NCBI RefSeq assembly: GCF_002217395.1
Contig: NZ_MUHD01000006.1
Coordinates: 62,001-126,000, forward strand
Length of the DNA: 64,000 nt
Direction: 5' to 3'
From: Flavobacterium plurextorum
GTDB lineage: Bacteria > Bacteroidota > Bacteroidia > Flavobacteriales > Flavobacteriaceae
Part shown: positions 37,397 to 47,609 of the stretch, one piece after another
Layout of the letters: each line of letters begins with the position of its first letter
Position numbering within the stretch: the first letter of the stretch is position 1
Position numbers and translations under genes: made by a program
The notes under the pieces: generated by a model
The model's database searches: none
What the model was told of the DNA's origin: nothing
The model's input: the letters and a program-made list of their open reading frames with translations, nothing else

Positions 37397-38277
37397 TGAT
37401 ATACATTCATTTTATTGTCAATCCAATATCAGGCAGTGGAAAACACAATTTTGCCAAAACCGAATTAGAAAAATTTTTTCCAAAGAGCATTTATAAGATT
37501 GAAGTTGATTATTCAAATTATAAAAAACACGCTATAGTACTTACCCAAAAGGCAATTACCAAAAAACCCCACTATGTTGTAGCCTGTGGTGGGGATGGTA
37601 CTATAAACGAAGTAGCGTCTTGTTTGATCAATACTGAAATTAAGTTGGGAATCATTCCAGTTGGTTCTGGAAATGGTCTGGCTTCAAATCTAAGTATTTC
37701 AAGATCATTAGAAAAAGCAACAGAAATAATACGTAAGGGTAAAACAAAATTTATTGATGTTGGAAAAATAAACGAACATTATTTTTTCAGCAATGTTGGT
37801 GTTGGAATTGATGCATTAATCATAAAGAAATATGAGAGATATAATAAGAGAACTTTGATTTCTTATGTTCGGGCTACAATAGCATCAAGCATTGATTTTA
37901 AACCCATTCAAGCGACACTATCATTTAACGGTAAAATTATCGGTACAAATGCCTTTATGCTTTTTATTTCTAATTCTAATCAAATGGGATATGGAATGAC
38001 CCTTACACCTAATGCAGATTTAAATGACGGTTTTTTAGACTTAGTAATTGTTCCAAAACTAAGTTTTTTGGATAAGCTAACCTTCGGTGTGTGTGTACTA
38101 ACAAATACAATTGAGAAATTCAAAAAAGCAAAACACATATTAATCGAAAAGATAAACATAGAAATGCCAAAGAAAATTTTCTTGGACACACAAATTGACG
38201 GCGAATTACACAACTTAAAAACCAATAAAATTGAAATAGCAATAATAAAAAATGGTTTAGAGGTTCTGATACATTAG
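37396..38277 (+). CDS. Diacylglycerol/lipid kinase family protein (YegS-like)
   Basis: The 293-aa protein has the N-terminal NPISGSGK motif, the nucleotide-binding GGDGTINEV at 65-73 and GIIPVGSGNGLA, which define the DAGK catalytic family. It would phosphorylate diacylglycerol or a related lipid. Diacylglycerol is the by-product of phosphoglycerol transfer, so the coupled upstream LTA-synthase-type gene gives a natural source; that link is inference. Confidence 0.88.
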   Translation: MIYIHFIVNPISGSGKHNFAKTELEKFFPKSIYKIEVDYSNYKKHAIVLTQKAITKKPHYVVACGGDGTINEVASCLINTEIKLGIIPVGSGNGLASNLSISRSLEKATEIIRKGKTKFIDVGKINEHYFFSNVGVGIDALIIKKYERYNKRTLISYVRATIASSIDFKPIQATLSFNGKIIGTNAFMLFISNSNQMGYGMTLTPNADLNDGFLDLVIVPKLSFLDKLTFGVCVLTNTIEKFKKAKHILIEKINIEMPKKIFLDTQIDGELHNLKTNKIEIAIIKNGLEVLIH

Positions 38278-38443
38278 CTTTAAATGAATCAGAAATTAAT
38301 TAACATTTAGGTATTTGCCGGGTTAATTTCGATTGTTGCTAAAGCCTATAAAATTTCGCATTTGAAGCTATGGATAAAGAAAACAATTCTGCTAAAATCA
38401 ATCCCTATATTTCTTGGATTTTAAATTAATTACGCATTGCAAT

Positions 38444-38623
38444 ATGGTAAAACAAAGAACAAAAAAACAGAACAAACCAAAATTTCAACCAAAAACTAAA
38501 TCTAAAAAGCCAATCACAGCGTACGCAGTGATTCGTATTATAATTATAATTTTAGTTTGCTTAATTTTGATATTAGGGATAGTGGCAAAGTTTATTCACT
38601 ATTTTAAGAATCATTGGAATTAA
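38444..38623 (+). CDS. Small single-pass membrane protein
   Basis: The 59-aa protein from the ATG at 38444 has a very Lys-rich N-terminus (MVKQRTKKQNKPKFQPK) and one hydrophobic segment at about 27-49. I do not recognise a family. It lies between the lipid-kinase gene and a DUF6660 gene on the same strand. A tiny open frame before it (about 38370-38429) looks like debris. Confidence 0.4.
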   Translation: MVKQRTKKQNKPKFQPKTKSKKPITAYAVIRIIIIILVCLILILGIVAKFIHYFKNHWN

Positions 38624-38660
38624 TTAGTTACAATAAATAAAAATTATTACTTTTACTGTC

Positions 38661-38987
38661 TTGAAATTATCAATCTACATATTATCAATTCTTTTGCTAA
38701 TACTTTCTTGTATGCCTTGTGCAGATATGAAAGTGGATAGTTCTGCATATGGTAAAACAGCATTGGCTTCTAACCATGAAAAGCATTCTAAAGATACAGC
38801 ACATGATTTATGTTCTCCGTTTTGTGTTTGCAATTGTTGTGGTTCACAAATGACAACTTTTTTACAATCTATAATTATTGACTTTCCAATACCTTCTAAT
38901 GGTATTAAAACGCAATTACCTACATACAAATCAATTTTTACTTCCAATTTCTTCGGAAGTATTTGGCAACCGCCTCAAATAGCATAA
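38661..38987 (+). CDS. DUF6660-like small secreted protein, paralogue B
   Basis: The 108-aa protein starts with TTG and matches paralogue A at 34624 along its length: signal peptide with SCMPCADMKV, CSPFCVCNCC, then IDFPIPSNGIKTQLPTYKSI and a C-terminal IWQPP. It precedes the CzcA-CzcC fusion gene by about 100 bp with a hairpin between. A periplasmic metal carrier or sensor for the pump is a reasonable inference. Confidence 0.74.
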   Translation: MKLSIYILSILLLILSCMPCADMKVDSSAYGKTALASNHEKHSKDTAHDLCSPFCVCNCCGSQMTTFLQSIIIDFPIPSNGIKTQLPTYKSIFTSNFFGSIWQPPQIA

Positions 38988-38992
38988 TGATG

Positions 38993-39012
38993 CCCCGCCT
39001 TCTTTGGCGGGG
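38993..39012 (+). terminator. Hairpin between DUF6660 and the pump gene
   Basis: Arms CCCCGCC/GGCGGGG with a 6-nt loop lie just after the DUF6660 stop; only TT follows. It may be a weak terminator that lowers pump expression relative to the small protein. The matching place after paralogue A keeps a degraded version. Confidence 0.5.
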
Positions 39013-39088
39013 TTAGAATCTTGTGATTTTTTCACAAATAATAGCAGATAATTTATTTGCTAATTTCTAATTCATTATAATATTTTCA

Positions 39089-42000
39089 ATGTTAGACAAA
39101 ATCATACAATTTAGTATAAAGAACAAGTTCATTATACTCCTATTTACCCTTGTGCTTATAGCTTGGGGGAGTTATTCTCTTAAAAATTTACCTCTGGATG
39201 CTCTGCCGGATGTAACCAATAATCAAGTACAAATTATTACATCAGCACCGACATTAGCAAGTCAGGAAGTGGAGCAATTAATTACCTATCCTCTTGAACA
39301 ATCTGTAAAAACGATTCCCAAAGTAATTGAATTGCGAAGTATTTCTCGTTTCGGATTATCGGTAGTAACCGTAGTTTTTAAAGATGATGTAGATATTTAT
39401 TGGGCCAGAGAACAAGTTTCACAACGGTTAAAAGTAGCCGAAGAAAACATACCGGCATATGCAGGAAAACCAGATTTAGGTCCAATTTCTACGGGCTTGG
39501 GTGAAATTTACCAATATGATGTTTACGCCAAAAAAGGCTATGAGAACAAATACGATGCAGTAAAATTGCGAACCATTCAGGATTGGATTATCATTCCCCA
39601 ATTACAGGGAGTTGAAGGCGTAGCCGAAGTCAGTACGTGGGGTGGAAAATTAAAACAATATGAAATAGCAGTAAATCCAAATACCTTAAATAGTCTGGGA
39701 GTAACCATCACAGAAATATTTGATGCTTTAGAACAAAACAACCAAAATACGGGTGGTGCTTACATTGAAAAAGACCAATATGCTTATTTTATTCGTGGTG
39801 TTGGTATGGCAACTGGCATCAAAGATTTGGAGAAAGTAGTAGTCAAAAACAGAAATGGTTCACCGGTTTTAGTACGTGATGTAGCAGAAGTAAGAGAAGG
39901 AATTTCCTTGCGTTATGGAGCTTCTACCAAAGACGGTAAAGGTGAAATTGTTTGTGGTATGGCTCTTATGCTAAAAGGTGAAAATTCAAAAGCCGTAACC
40001 GAAAGGGTAAAAGAAAGAATGGTTCAGATTAACAAAAGCCTGCCCGAGGGAGTTGTTGCTGAAGCCTTTATTGATAGAAGTAAATTAGTAGATAATGCAA
40101 TTGGAACGGTAACTAAAAATCTACTTGAAGGAGCATTAATCGTAATTTTTGTACTTATTTTATTTCTGGGAAATCTTCGTGCAGGATTAATCGTTGCTTC
40201 GGTAATTCCGCTTTCAATGTTGGTTGCAGTTATACTTATGAATGCTTTTGGGGTCAGCGGAAATCTGATGAGTTTGGGAGCAATCGATTTTGGAATTATT
40301 GTCGATGGTGCAGTCATAATTGTAGAAGCCACAATGCATCATTTGCAGAAACTCAAAAGAAAGAAAGATTTAACCCAATCTGAAATGGATGAAGAAGTAT
40401 ATCAATCGGCTTCAAAAATTAGAAATAGTGCTGCTTTTGGGGAAATAATTATTCTGATTGTGTATTTACCCATTCTGGCATTGGTAGGGACAGAAGGTAA
40501 AATGTTTAGACCTATGGCAATGACAGTTGGTTTTGCCGTAATTGGAGCCTTTATTCTTTCTTTGACATACGTACCAATGATGAGTGCGATGTTCCTATCC
40601 AAAAATACGGAACACAAATCTAATTTCAGTGACCGTATGATGGCTTGGTTAGAAGGTATATATACCCCATTTCTTGAAAAAGCATTGCATTTCAAAAAAA
40701 TCGTTTTGGCAATCTCATTAGGATTATTTGTATTGGCAATCGTAATTTTTCAAAATATGGGTGGCGAGTTTATTCCAACAATTGAAGAAGGAGATATTGC
40801 AATCAATGCTACTATTATGACAGGAAGCTCGCTTTCGCAAATGGTCAAAACAACAACAGAATACGAAAAAATTCTAAAAACAAAATTTCCGGAAATAAAA
40901 ACTATAGTTACTAAAATTGGGAGTGGTGAAATTCCAACCGACCCAATGCCTATTGAAAGTGGAGATATGATTATTGTGCTGAAAGATAAAAGTGAATGGA
41001 CTGGCGATTATAAAAACTGGGAAGATTTAGCCAATGCAATGAAGTCAGCAATGGAAGCCATTCCAGGTGCTAATATAGAAGTCTCTCAACCCATCCAAAT
41101 GCGTTTTAACGAATTAATGACAGGAAGCCGAAGTGATATTGCCATTAAAATATTTGGTGATGATTTAGAAACTTTAGGTAACAAAGCTACCGAGTTAATA
41201 AGCAAAATCAATAAAATTGAAGGTGTTGGCGATTTAAAAGCAGATAAAGTAACGGGGTTACCTCAAATTACTGTAAAATACGATTATAATAAAATTGCAT
41301 TATACGGTTTGAATATTACTGATATCAATCAAATTATACGTTCCTCATTTGCAGGGGAAAGTGCCGGCAAAATCTATGAAGAAAGTAAACGATTTGATGT
41401 AGTAGTAAGAATGAACGCTAACAATAGAAGTGATATTACTGATGTAAGTAACCTTTTTATTCCTTTACCTAACGGACAACAAGTGCCGCTTTCACAAGTA
41501 GCAACGGTTTCTTATGAACAAGGTCCTGTTCAGGTTTCTCGTGAAAATGGTAAACGCAGAATTACTGTTGGATTAAATGTACGTGGTCGGGACATTAAAA
41601 GTGTTGTCGAAGAAATTCAGCAAAAACTAGATAAGGATTTTAAACTTCCCGCAGGTTATTACGTTACGTATGGAGGACAGTTTGAAAATTTAATCGAAGC
41701 TACTAAAAGACTTTCCATAGCAGTGCCAATTGCATTAGGATTAATAATGGTTCTTTTGTTTTTTACTTTCAATAGTATGAAGCAGGCGGGATTAATATTT
41801 ACAGCTATTCCGTTATCAGCCATTGGTGGTATTTTTGCGCTGTGGATGAGGGGAATGCCTTTTAGTATTTCGGCAGGAATTGGATTTATAGCCTTATTTG
41901 GAATTGCAGTATTGAATGGAATTGTATTAATTTCCTATTTCAACCAGCTTAAAACTGAGGGAATAACAGATCCATTGCAAAGGGTTCTAATAGGTACAAA

Positions 42001-43408
42001 AACAAGATTACGACCAGTTTTAATGACAGCTGCGGTAGCTTCTTTAGGTTTTATGCCAATGGCATTATCAACAAGCGGCGGAGCAGAAGTTCAAAAACCA
42101 TTGGCAACTGTGGTTATCGGTGGATTATTTTCAGCTACATTATTGACATTGATTGTTTTACCAATACTTTATTTGTTGTTTGAAAAAGGAATTAAAAGAA
42201 GAAAAAAAATCAAAACACCAATCATTACCCTAATTATTCTATTGATAAGCAGTTTTTCTTTTGCTCAAAATAGTCAGCCTATTTCACTTCAAAAAGCAAT
42301 AGAAATGGCAAAAACAAACAACATTGATTTGAAAATTGCCGATAAGGAAATTGAAAAACAAACTGTTCTGAAAAAGACAGCATTTCAGGCAGATCCTTTG
42401 CAGGTACAATACCAGGGTGGACAATTTAATAGTAAGTATTATGACAGCAATGTTTCGGTGCAGCAGTATTTCCCAATAGGAAGAATTACAAAAGCCAATC
42501 GCCAATTACAGGAAGAATTGGTAAAGCTAGCCGAAAAACGAAAAGCATTATCCGAATATGAAATTGAAAAAGCGGTATCAATCGCCTACTACCAATATTT
42601 GTACGGTGTTTCTATTCAAAAGCTAAATGCAGATTTATTAGCCATTTATTCAAAATTCCTGAAAAATGCAGAACTTCGTTTTGAAACCGGTGAAAGTGGG
42701 AAAATTGAAGTAATTAGTGCTAAAGCAAAATCTAAAGAAATTGAAACACAACAGGCACAACTCGAATTTGATTTGGCGATTTATCAAAAGCAATTACAGT
42801 TTTTTATTCAAACCGAGGACAATGTTGTGCCAGACAGCGCAACGCCAATGCAGTTTTCAATACTATTGGATGAAAACCAATCTAAAGCAGCAACTTTAGT
42901 AAGTGATTATTACACCCAACAAATTTCAGTGTATCAAAAAGAAGCCAATACGTTTAAAGCAATGCGAACTCCAAAACTAGGATTGGGTTATTTTGCACAA
43001 ACGATTGATACCAAATCTTATTTTCAAGGATTTACCGCTGGCCTGCAAATTCCGCTATTCGGTGGCGTATATTCGGCAAAAGCGAAAGCATCAGCCATTA
43101 GTATTTCCCAATCCCAATTAGAATTAGACAAAAATAAATTGGCTTTGAAATTAAAAATGCAGGAATTAAAAAATGATTTCGAAAAACAACAAAAAGCATT
43201 AGAATATTATCAAAAGGAAGGCTTGCAATATGCAGAACAGATTATTGCAACAGCGCAAAAAAGTTATGCTAGTGGCGATATGAGTTATTGGTCCTATATC
43301 AGTTTTTTGAATCAGGCTATCGATATCAAAAAGCAAAATGCCGAAGCAACTAACGCCTACAATCAAAGTGCTATTCAATTGCAATTCCCATCCATTTCTA
43401 ACAACTAA
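39089..43408 (+). CDS. CzcA/CusA-type RND metal efflux pump fused to a TolC-like channel
   Basis: The 1439-aa protein joins two normally separate parts. Residues 1 to about 1040 are a heavy-metal RND pump with 12 membrane helices; helix 4 has IDFGIIVDGAVIIVE, with the acidic residues typical of metal-pumping members. A hydrophobic stretch at about 1044-1060 ends in SFSFAQ like a signal peptide. From about 1062 it is a TolC/CzcC-type outer-membrane factor (ISLQKAIEMAKTNNIDLKIADKEIEKQ). With the adaptor gene 11 bp downstream it would span both membranes and export divalent or monovalent metal ions. The metal is not fixed by the sequence. Confidence 0.88.
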   Translation: MLDKIIQFSIKNKFIILLFTLVLIAWGSYSLKNLPLDALPDVTNNQVQIITSAPTLASQEVEQLITYPLEQSVKTIPKVIELRSISRFGLSVVTVVFKDDVDIYWAREQVSQRLKVAEENIPAYAGKPDLGPISTGLGEIYQYDVYAKKGYENKYDAVKLRTIQDWIIIPQLQGVEGVAEVSTWGGKLKQYEIAVNPNTLNSLGVTITEIFDALEQNNQNTGGAYIEKDQYAYFIRGVGMATGIKDLEKVVVKNRNGSPVLVRDVAEVREGISLRYGASTKDGKGEIVCGMALMLKGENSKAVTERVKERMVQINKSLPEGVVAEAFIDRSKLVDNAIGTVTKNLLEGALIVIFVLILFLGNLRAGLIVASVIPLSMLVAVILMNAFGVSGNLMSLGAIDFGIIVDGAVIIVEATMHHLQKLKRKKDLTQSEMDEEVYQSASKIRNSAAFGEIIILIVYLPILALVGTEGKMFRPMAMTVGFAVIGAFILSLTYVPMMSAMFLSKNTEHKSNFSDRMMAWLEGIYTPFLEKALHFKKIVLAISLGLFVLAIVIFQNMGGEFIPTIEEGDIAINATIMTGSSLSQMVKTTTEYEKILKTKFPEIKTIVTKIGSGEIPTDPMPIESGDMIIVLKDKSEWTGDYKNWEDLANAMKSAMEAIPGANIEVSQPIQMRFNELMTGSRSDIAIKIFGDDLETLGNKATELISKINKIEGVGDLKADKVTGLPQITVKYDYNKIALYGLNITDINQIIRSSFAGESAGKIYEESKRFDVVVRMNANNRSDITDVSNLFIPLPNGQQVPLSQVATVSYEQGPVQVSRENGKRRITVGLNVRGRDIKSVVEEIQQKLDKDFKLPAGYYVTYGGQFENLIEATKRLSIAVPIALGLIMVLLFFTFNSMKQAGLIFTAIPLSAIGGIFALWMRGMPFSISAGIGFIALFGIAVLNGIVLISYFNQLKTEGITDPLQRVLIGTKTRLRPVLMTAAVASLGFMPMALSTSGGAEVQKPLATVVIGGLFSATLLTLIVLPILYLLFEKGIKRRKKIKTPIITLIILLISSFSFAQNSQPISLQKAIEMAKTNNIDLKIADKEIEKQTVLKKTAFQADPLQVQYQGGQFNSKYYDSNVSVQQYFPIGRITKANRQLQEELVKLAEKRKALSEYEIEKAVSIAYYQYLYGVSIQKLNADLLAIYSKFLKNAELRFETGESGKIEVISAKAKSKEIETQQAQLEFDLAIYQKQLQFFIQTEDNVVPDSATPMQFSILLDENQSKAATLVSDYYTQQISVYQKEANTFKAMRTPKLGLGYFAQTIDTKSYFQGFTAGLQIPLFGGVYSAKAKASAISISQSQLELDKNKLALKLKMQELKNDFEKQQKALEYYQKEGLQYAEQIIATAQKSYASGDMSYWSYISFLNQAIDIKKQNAEATNAYNQSAIQLQFPSISNN

Positions 43409-43419
43409 TAATTTCTACA

Positions 43420-44688
43420 ATGAAAAATATAAAGATAAATACAATTTCAAATATCAAGATTAAAACAACACTCTTACTTATTACCTCTTGCATCTTACTT
43501 CTTACTTCCTGTGGAGAAAAGAAAACCGAAGAAGCCGCTCACGAAGAAGAAAAATCAGAAAATGAAGTAGCGTTGACTGCTATGCAGTTCAAAACAGTTG
43601 GTGTAGAAACTGGTTCTGTAGAAAATAGAAATTTGAATTTAGTAATAAAAGCCAATGGATACACTACAGTTCCTCCACAAAATATGGCAAATGTTTCTAC
43701 TTTAATTGGTGGAACTGTCAAAGATATTTTAGTTCTTGAAGGTACTTATGTAAACAAAGGAAAAGTATTGGCAACTATTCAGAACTTGGAAGTGGTTGAA
43801 ATGCAGGAAAATTATAATTCGGCTGTTGCTAATATTGAATACCTGCAATTAGAATACAATCGTCAGAAAACATTAAGCGACGAAGATGTAAATCCTAGAA
43901 AATTACTACAGGAAGTAAAAGCAAAATTAGCAATTGAAAAAGCAAGAGCTAAAGCATCAAAAGATAAACTGCAGGCTTTGAATATGAATACAAAAGGATC
44001 AAGTCTGGTACCAATAGTTTCTCCAATATCAGGTTATGTGGGGAAAATTAGTATTGCCAAAGGAGCATTTGCTGAAACAGGAATTACACTTTTTGAAGTA
44101 GTTGATAATAGTCAGATGCATTTGGATTTGAATGTCTATGAAAAAGATTTAGGATCTATTTCTGTAGGACAAACGATAGACTTTATTTTAACAAACCAAG
44201 GGAACAAATCTATTAAAGGAAAAATATTTGGTATCAATAAATCATTTTCAAACGAAAGTAAAACTGTAGCGGTTCACGCCAAAATTAATCCGGCTGATTC
44301 AAAAGATTTGATTTCCGGAATGTATGTTTCTGCCAATATCAATATTAAAAATGCAACTGTTCCAGCTTTACCCAAAGATGCTGTTGTAAAAAATGGAGAT
44401 AAATATTTTGTGTATATCCAAGAAGAACACGAAGAAAAAACCACAGCTAAAAAAGCAGAAGCTCACGAACACAAAGAAGGCGAGGCTCATGCAGAGGAAG
44501 CTTCTGGAGAGGAAGAAGGACACAATGAAATTCATTTTAAAGCAATTGAAGTTGTACCAGGAACTACGGATTTAGGTTATACCGAAGTGAAATTTGTGGA
44601 AAAAATTCCTGCCGATGCAAAAATTGTAATCAAAGGTGCTTTCTATTTACTATCTGCAACTAAAGGCGGAGGAGAACACGAACATTAA
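43420..44688 (+). CDS. RND efflux periplasmic adaptor (CzcB/CusB-like)
   Basis: The 422-aa protein has a lipoprotein signal (ILLLTSC), a HlyD-type core (VSTLIGGTVKDILVLEGTYVNKGKVLATI, then SPISGYVGKISIAKGAFAETG, then a beta-barrel) and a His/Glu-rich insertion near the end (HEHKEGEAHAEE, EEGHNEIHF). It links pump to channel and may bind metal through the His-rich part. It follows the CzcA-CzcC gene by 11 bp. Confidence 0.88.
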   Translation: MKNIKINTISNIKIKTTLLLITSCILLLTSCGEKKTEEAAHEEEKSENEVALTAMQFKTVGVETGSVENRNLNLVIKANGYTTVPPQNMANVSTLIGGTVKDILVLEGTYVNKGKVLATIQNLEVVEMQENYNSAVANIEYLQLEYNRQKTLSDEDVNPRKLLQEVKAKLAIEKARAKASKDKLQALNMNTKGSSLVPIVSPISGYVGKISIAKGAFAETGITLFEVVDNSQMHLDLNVYEKDLGSISVGQTIDFILTNQGNKSIKGKIFGINKSFSNESKTVAVHAKINPADSKDLISGMYVSANINIKNATVPALPKDAVVKNGDKYFVYIQEEHEEKTTAKKAEAHEHKEGEAHAEEASGEEEGHNEIHFKAIEVVPGTTDLGYTEVKFVEKIPADAKIVIKGAFYLLSATKGGGEHEH

Positions 44689-44804
44689 TTAGTGAAATAA
44701 AAACAAACCCCATTGTAAAAATGTTTTTTCAATAGGAAACCGAAATGAATACAGTTTGTTAGGTTTTAGCATTTTAAATTTGGGGTTTTGTAAAACAAAA
44801 TAGT

Positions 44805-45137
44805 ATGATTTCATTTGTGAAAACCATAGTCTATTTTATACTTGCAGGTTTATGTGAAATTGGCGGGGGGTATCTTGTATAGCTTTGGCTAAAAGAAGAA
44901 AAATCCGTTTGGTACGGTGTTACAGGAGCAATAATTCTTGCTTTATATGGATATGTAATGACTTTGCAAACTGCCTCTTTTGGAAAATCTTATGTTTTCT
45001 ATGGTGTGATTTTCATTGTTATGGCATTAATATGGGCATTGAAGATTGATAATTTTAAACCAGACAAATACGATTTGATAGGTTCGGCTATTATAATTAT
45101 TGGTATAGCTGTTATTCTATTTATTGCAAGAAAATAA
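44805..45137 (+). pseudogene. ynfA: YnfA family membrane protein gene with in-frame amber stop
   Basis: The frame reads as a full YnfA-type four-helix protein of 110 residues (LAGLCEIGGGYLV, LWLKEEKSVWYG, ALYGYVMTLQTASFGKSYV, PDKYDLIGSAII). It is broken by a TAG at 44880-44882, where the family normally has Trp (TGG). A single base change would explain it. The frame stays open on both sides, so the loss is recent or the stop is a sequencing error. Proteins of this family are presumed small transporters. Confidence 0.85.
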
Positions 45138-45258
45138 AAATAAAATAATATAACACTTATATCAATACAATGCCGACAAAAATATATTAACACTCGAAGA
45201 AAAAATAAATAATTAATTTAACCAGTTTTAATTAAAACAACATTTTAAACGTAGAACA

Positions 45259-45972
45259 ATGAAAAAGTTAACTAAAAAAATAATTATTTTATGCACAATG
45301 ATAGGTTTTTGTATAAATGCAAATGCACACTCGTATTGGCTTGAAGTAAAAGGCAATGGCAAAGTAAATGATACAGCCACGGTATATTTATATTTTGGTG
45401 AATTTGAAAAAGGATTGAGAGAAAGCAAAGAACATTTCTTTAAAAATATGGAATCGTTTACTGCCTATTATTTGGACTCAAAGGGAATAAAAAAAGATTT
45501 GATTTTGCAAAAAGACAGTAATTGTTACAAAGCAAGTTTTTTTCCAACTAGCGATGGAATTTACACTATAATGATGAAAGAAAATTCAAGAGCAGTTCAA
45601 GATTGGACAAAACACGGCATGGGAATTATCAGACCTTTTGAAAATTTAAAAGTAAATTATAATGTTGGAAAGGTGAAAAATTCACAACTCGCAAATTTTG
45701 ACACAAGCAAAATAGATATTGTTGTTAAAAAAGAAAAGTACCAATTAGTTCTCGATAATATAGAATTTGCGAATAAATCAATATCAATTACTAATGATAA
45801 AGGTGAACCGGAGGAAGTAAAAACAGATAAAAATGGTTTTTTTACTATACCAAATTCAAAAGGTATGTTCATTATAGATGTAGAATATAAAGATGGTATT
45901 AAAGGTGAATACAACAGTAAACCCTTTGATAACAGCAGGTATAAATATGCATTAACATTATATATATACTAA
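45259..45972 (+). CDS. DUF4198-type periplasmic protein
   Basis: The 237-aa protein has a signal peptide (residues 1-23, cleavage before HSYWLEV) and the DUF4198 pattern: AHSYWLEVKGNGKVNDTATVYLYFGEFEKG, then two beta-rich domains, the second starting near NKSISITNDKGEP. Family members occur with metal uptake or export genes and are thought to bind metals or help transport in the periplasm. The His at the mature N-terminus is typical. Confidence 0.75.
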   Translation: MKKLTKKIIILCTMIGFCINANAHSYWLEVKGNGKVNDTATVYLYFGEFEKGLRESKEHFFKNMESFTAYYLDSKGIKKDLILQKDSNCYKASFFPTSDGIYTIMMKENSRAVQDWTKHGMGIIRPFENLKVNYNVGKVKNSQLANFDTSKIDIVVKKEKYQLVLDNIEFANKSISITNDKGEPEEVKTDKNGFFTIPNSKGMFIIDVEYKDGIKGEYNSKPFDNSRYKYALTLYIY

Positions 45973-46158
45973 ACAATTTACTGATTCTGTTTAACATGAA
46001 AAAAAATAACTGTTATAAAGCATCAATACAAATACGATGCAAACAGCAAACAGGTTTGCTGGTAAATTTAAGTAAAACTTAAACATAAAATTAGTATCGC
46101 AGACGACAATAAAGCAATAGAGATTTAAAAATTTAATAAACTAATAGAAAGTAAATTT

Positions 46159-46626
46159 ATGGATATAAATGCCGAATTAATTATCATATCTAAACTGATT
46201 ATTTCTTTTTTGTTAGGAGCTTTTATTGGTTTAGACAGAGAAAAGCATGGTCATGATGCCGGAATAAGAACCTATGCAGCAGTTTGTATTGGCGCAACCT
46301 TGTTTACAGCAATCACAGCCCACTTAGTAAATAATCCAGCGGATACTTCAAGAGTAATTGCAAATATTGTAACTGGTGTTGGTTTTCTTGGTGCAGGAAT
46401 TATTTATCGTAATTCTAGAGCAGGAACATCGCACGGCTTAACAACTGCAGCAACAGTTTGGTGTACTTCAGCAGTTGGCGTTGCTATAGGATTGAATATG
46501 TTTATTATAGCAGTAATTGGCTCTGGTACATTGTACTTTTTACTTTCATTACACCATTTTAAATGGTATATTAAATGGAAAGAAAAAATGATTAAAAAAC
46601 ATGGAGAAGAGCACGAGAATGAATAA
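46159..46626 (+). CDS. MgtC/SapB family membrane protein
   Basis: The 155-aa protein has the MgtC membrane domain: FLLGAFIGLDREKHGHDAGIRTYAAVCIGATLF, then VTGVGFLGAGIIYRN and GLTTAATVWCTSAVGVAIG. It lacks the C-terminal soluble domain of long MgtC proteins. Members are linked with Mg2+ limitation and membrane ATPase control. It lies 187 bp after the DUF4198 gene, on the same strand. Confidence 0.86.
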   Translation: MDINAELIIISKLIISFLLGAFIGLDREKHGHDAGIRTYAAVCIGATLFTAITAHLVNNPADTSRVIANIVTGVGFLGAGIIYRNSRAGTSHGLTTAATVWCTSAVGVAIGLNMFIIAVIGSGTLYFLLSLHHFKWYIKWKEKMIKKHGEEHENE

Positions 46627-46715
46627 TAAATAAAGTTAGAAGAAAATATAGCATCAACTGGGAATGAATTCAACAAATCTATAAAGATTTTATTTCCCAT
46701 ATAATTAATCTACTT

Positions 46716-47609
46716 ATGCTGATAAAAAATAATTATAAAGCCACTCTGTTTTTTCTCAAAGGACTCAAATGGCAAATTGTATTGATAATATCCTATGCAA
46801 TAATTGCAAGCTTATTTGATCATAGTTCTGTTGGAGTTTTAATAAATATCCCCATCACTATTTCAACTGTTATAGCCACAATGATATCATTATTATTGGC
46901 ATTCAGAATTGCTCAATCTTATGATCGGTGGTGGGAAGCCAGAAAAGTATGGGGCGAAATTGTTAATGATTCCAGAACTTTGGTTAGGCAGATAATGCTG
47001 TTTATTCCTAATAATGAAGAGCGGAAATCTGATATTAAAATATATGCAGATAGACAAATAATATGGTGCTACACGCTTTCAGAATCTTTGAGAGGACAAA
47101 AATCTTCTCATAAAGTACAGCAGTATTTAACGCAAAATAATTTACAAGCCGATAATATCCCGCTGCTTTTACTGCAAAAACATTCCGAAAACCTGCATTT
47201 TATCACAGAAAAATATGCTTTAAATTCAAATCTGCAGGTGCAGGTATATACAACATTGGCTAGATTGACGGACGCTATGGGTAAGTGCGAAAGAATTAAA
47301 AATACAGTTTTTCCAAGAAACTACAGCTATTTGATACATTGCCTGATTTACTTATTTGTGACCTTATTGCCTTTTGGGCTAAGCGAAATAGATATTGTTA
47401 CTGAAATTTTGTTAACCGCCTTAATTCCTTTAATGTTTATAGCATTTGAAAAAACAGCTATAATAATGCAGGATCCATTTGAGAATATACCTACTGATAT
47501 TCCTATGACCACAATTTGCAATACCATAGAAAATAATATCAATCAAATTATAGGGGAAGTAAATTATCAAAAAGAAAGTGTGCGATTCGATAACTATTAT
47601 AAAAATTAA
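46716..47609 (+). CDS. Bestrophin-like family anion/ion channel protein
   Basis: The 297-aa protein has four membrane regions and the bestrophin signature LAFRIAQSYDRWWEARKVWGEIVNDSRTLVRQ. The PFENIPTDIPMTTICNTIE segment near the C-terminus is also typical of the bacterial branch. Family members form pentameric channels. It lies between MgtC and DUF1345 genes in a run of membrane proteins probably concerned with ion balance. Confidence 0.85.
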   Translation: MLIKNNYKATLFFLKGLKWQIVLIISYAIIASLFDHSSVGVLINIPITISTVIATMISLLLAFRIAQSYDRWWEARKVWGEIVNDSRTLVRQIMLFIPNNEERKSDIKIYADRQIIWCYTLSESLRGQKSSHKVQQYLTQNNLQADNIPLLLLQKHSENLHFITEKYALNSNLQVQVYTTLARLTDAMGKCERIKNTVFPRNYSYLIHCLIYLFVTLLPFGLSEIDIVTEILLTALIPLMFIAFEKTAIIMQDPFENIPTDIPMTTICNTIENNINQIIGEVNYQKESVRFDNYYKN

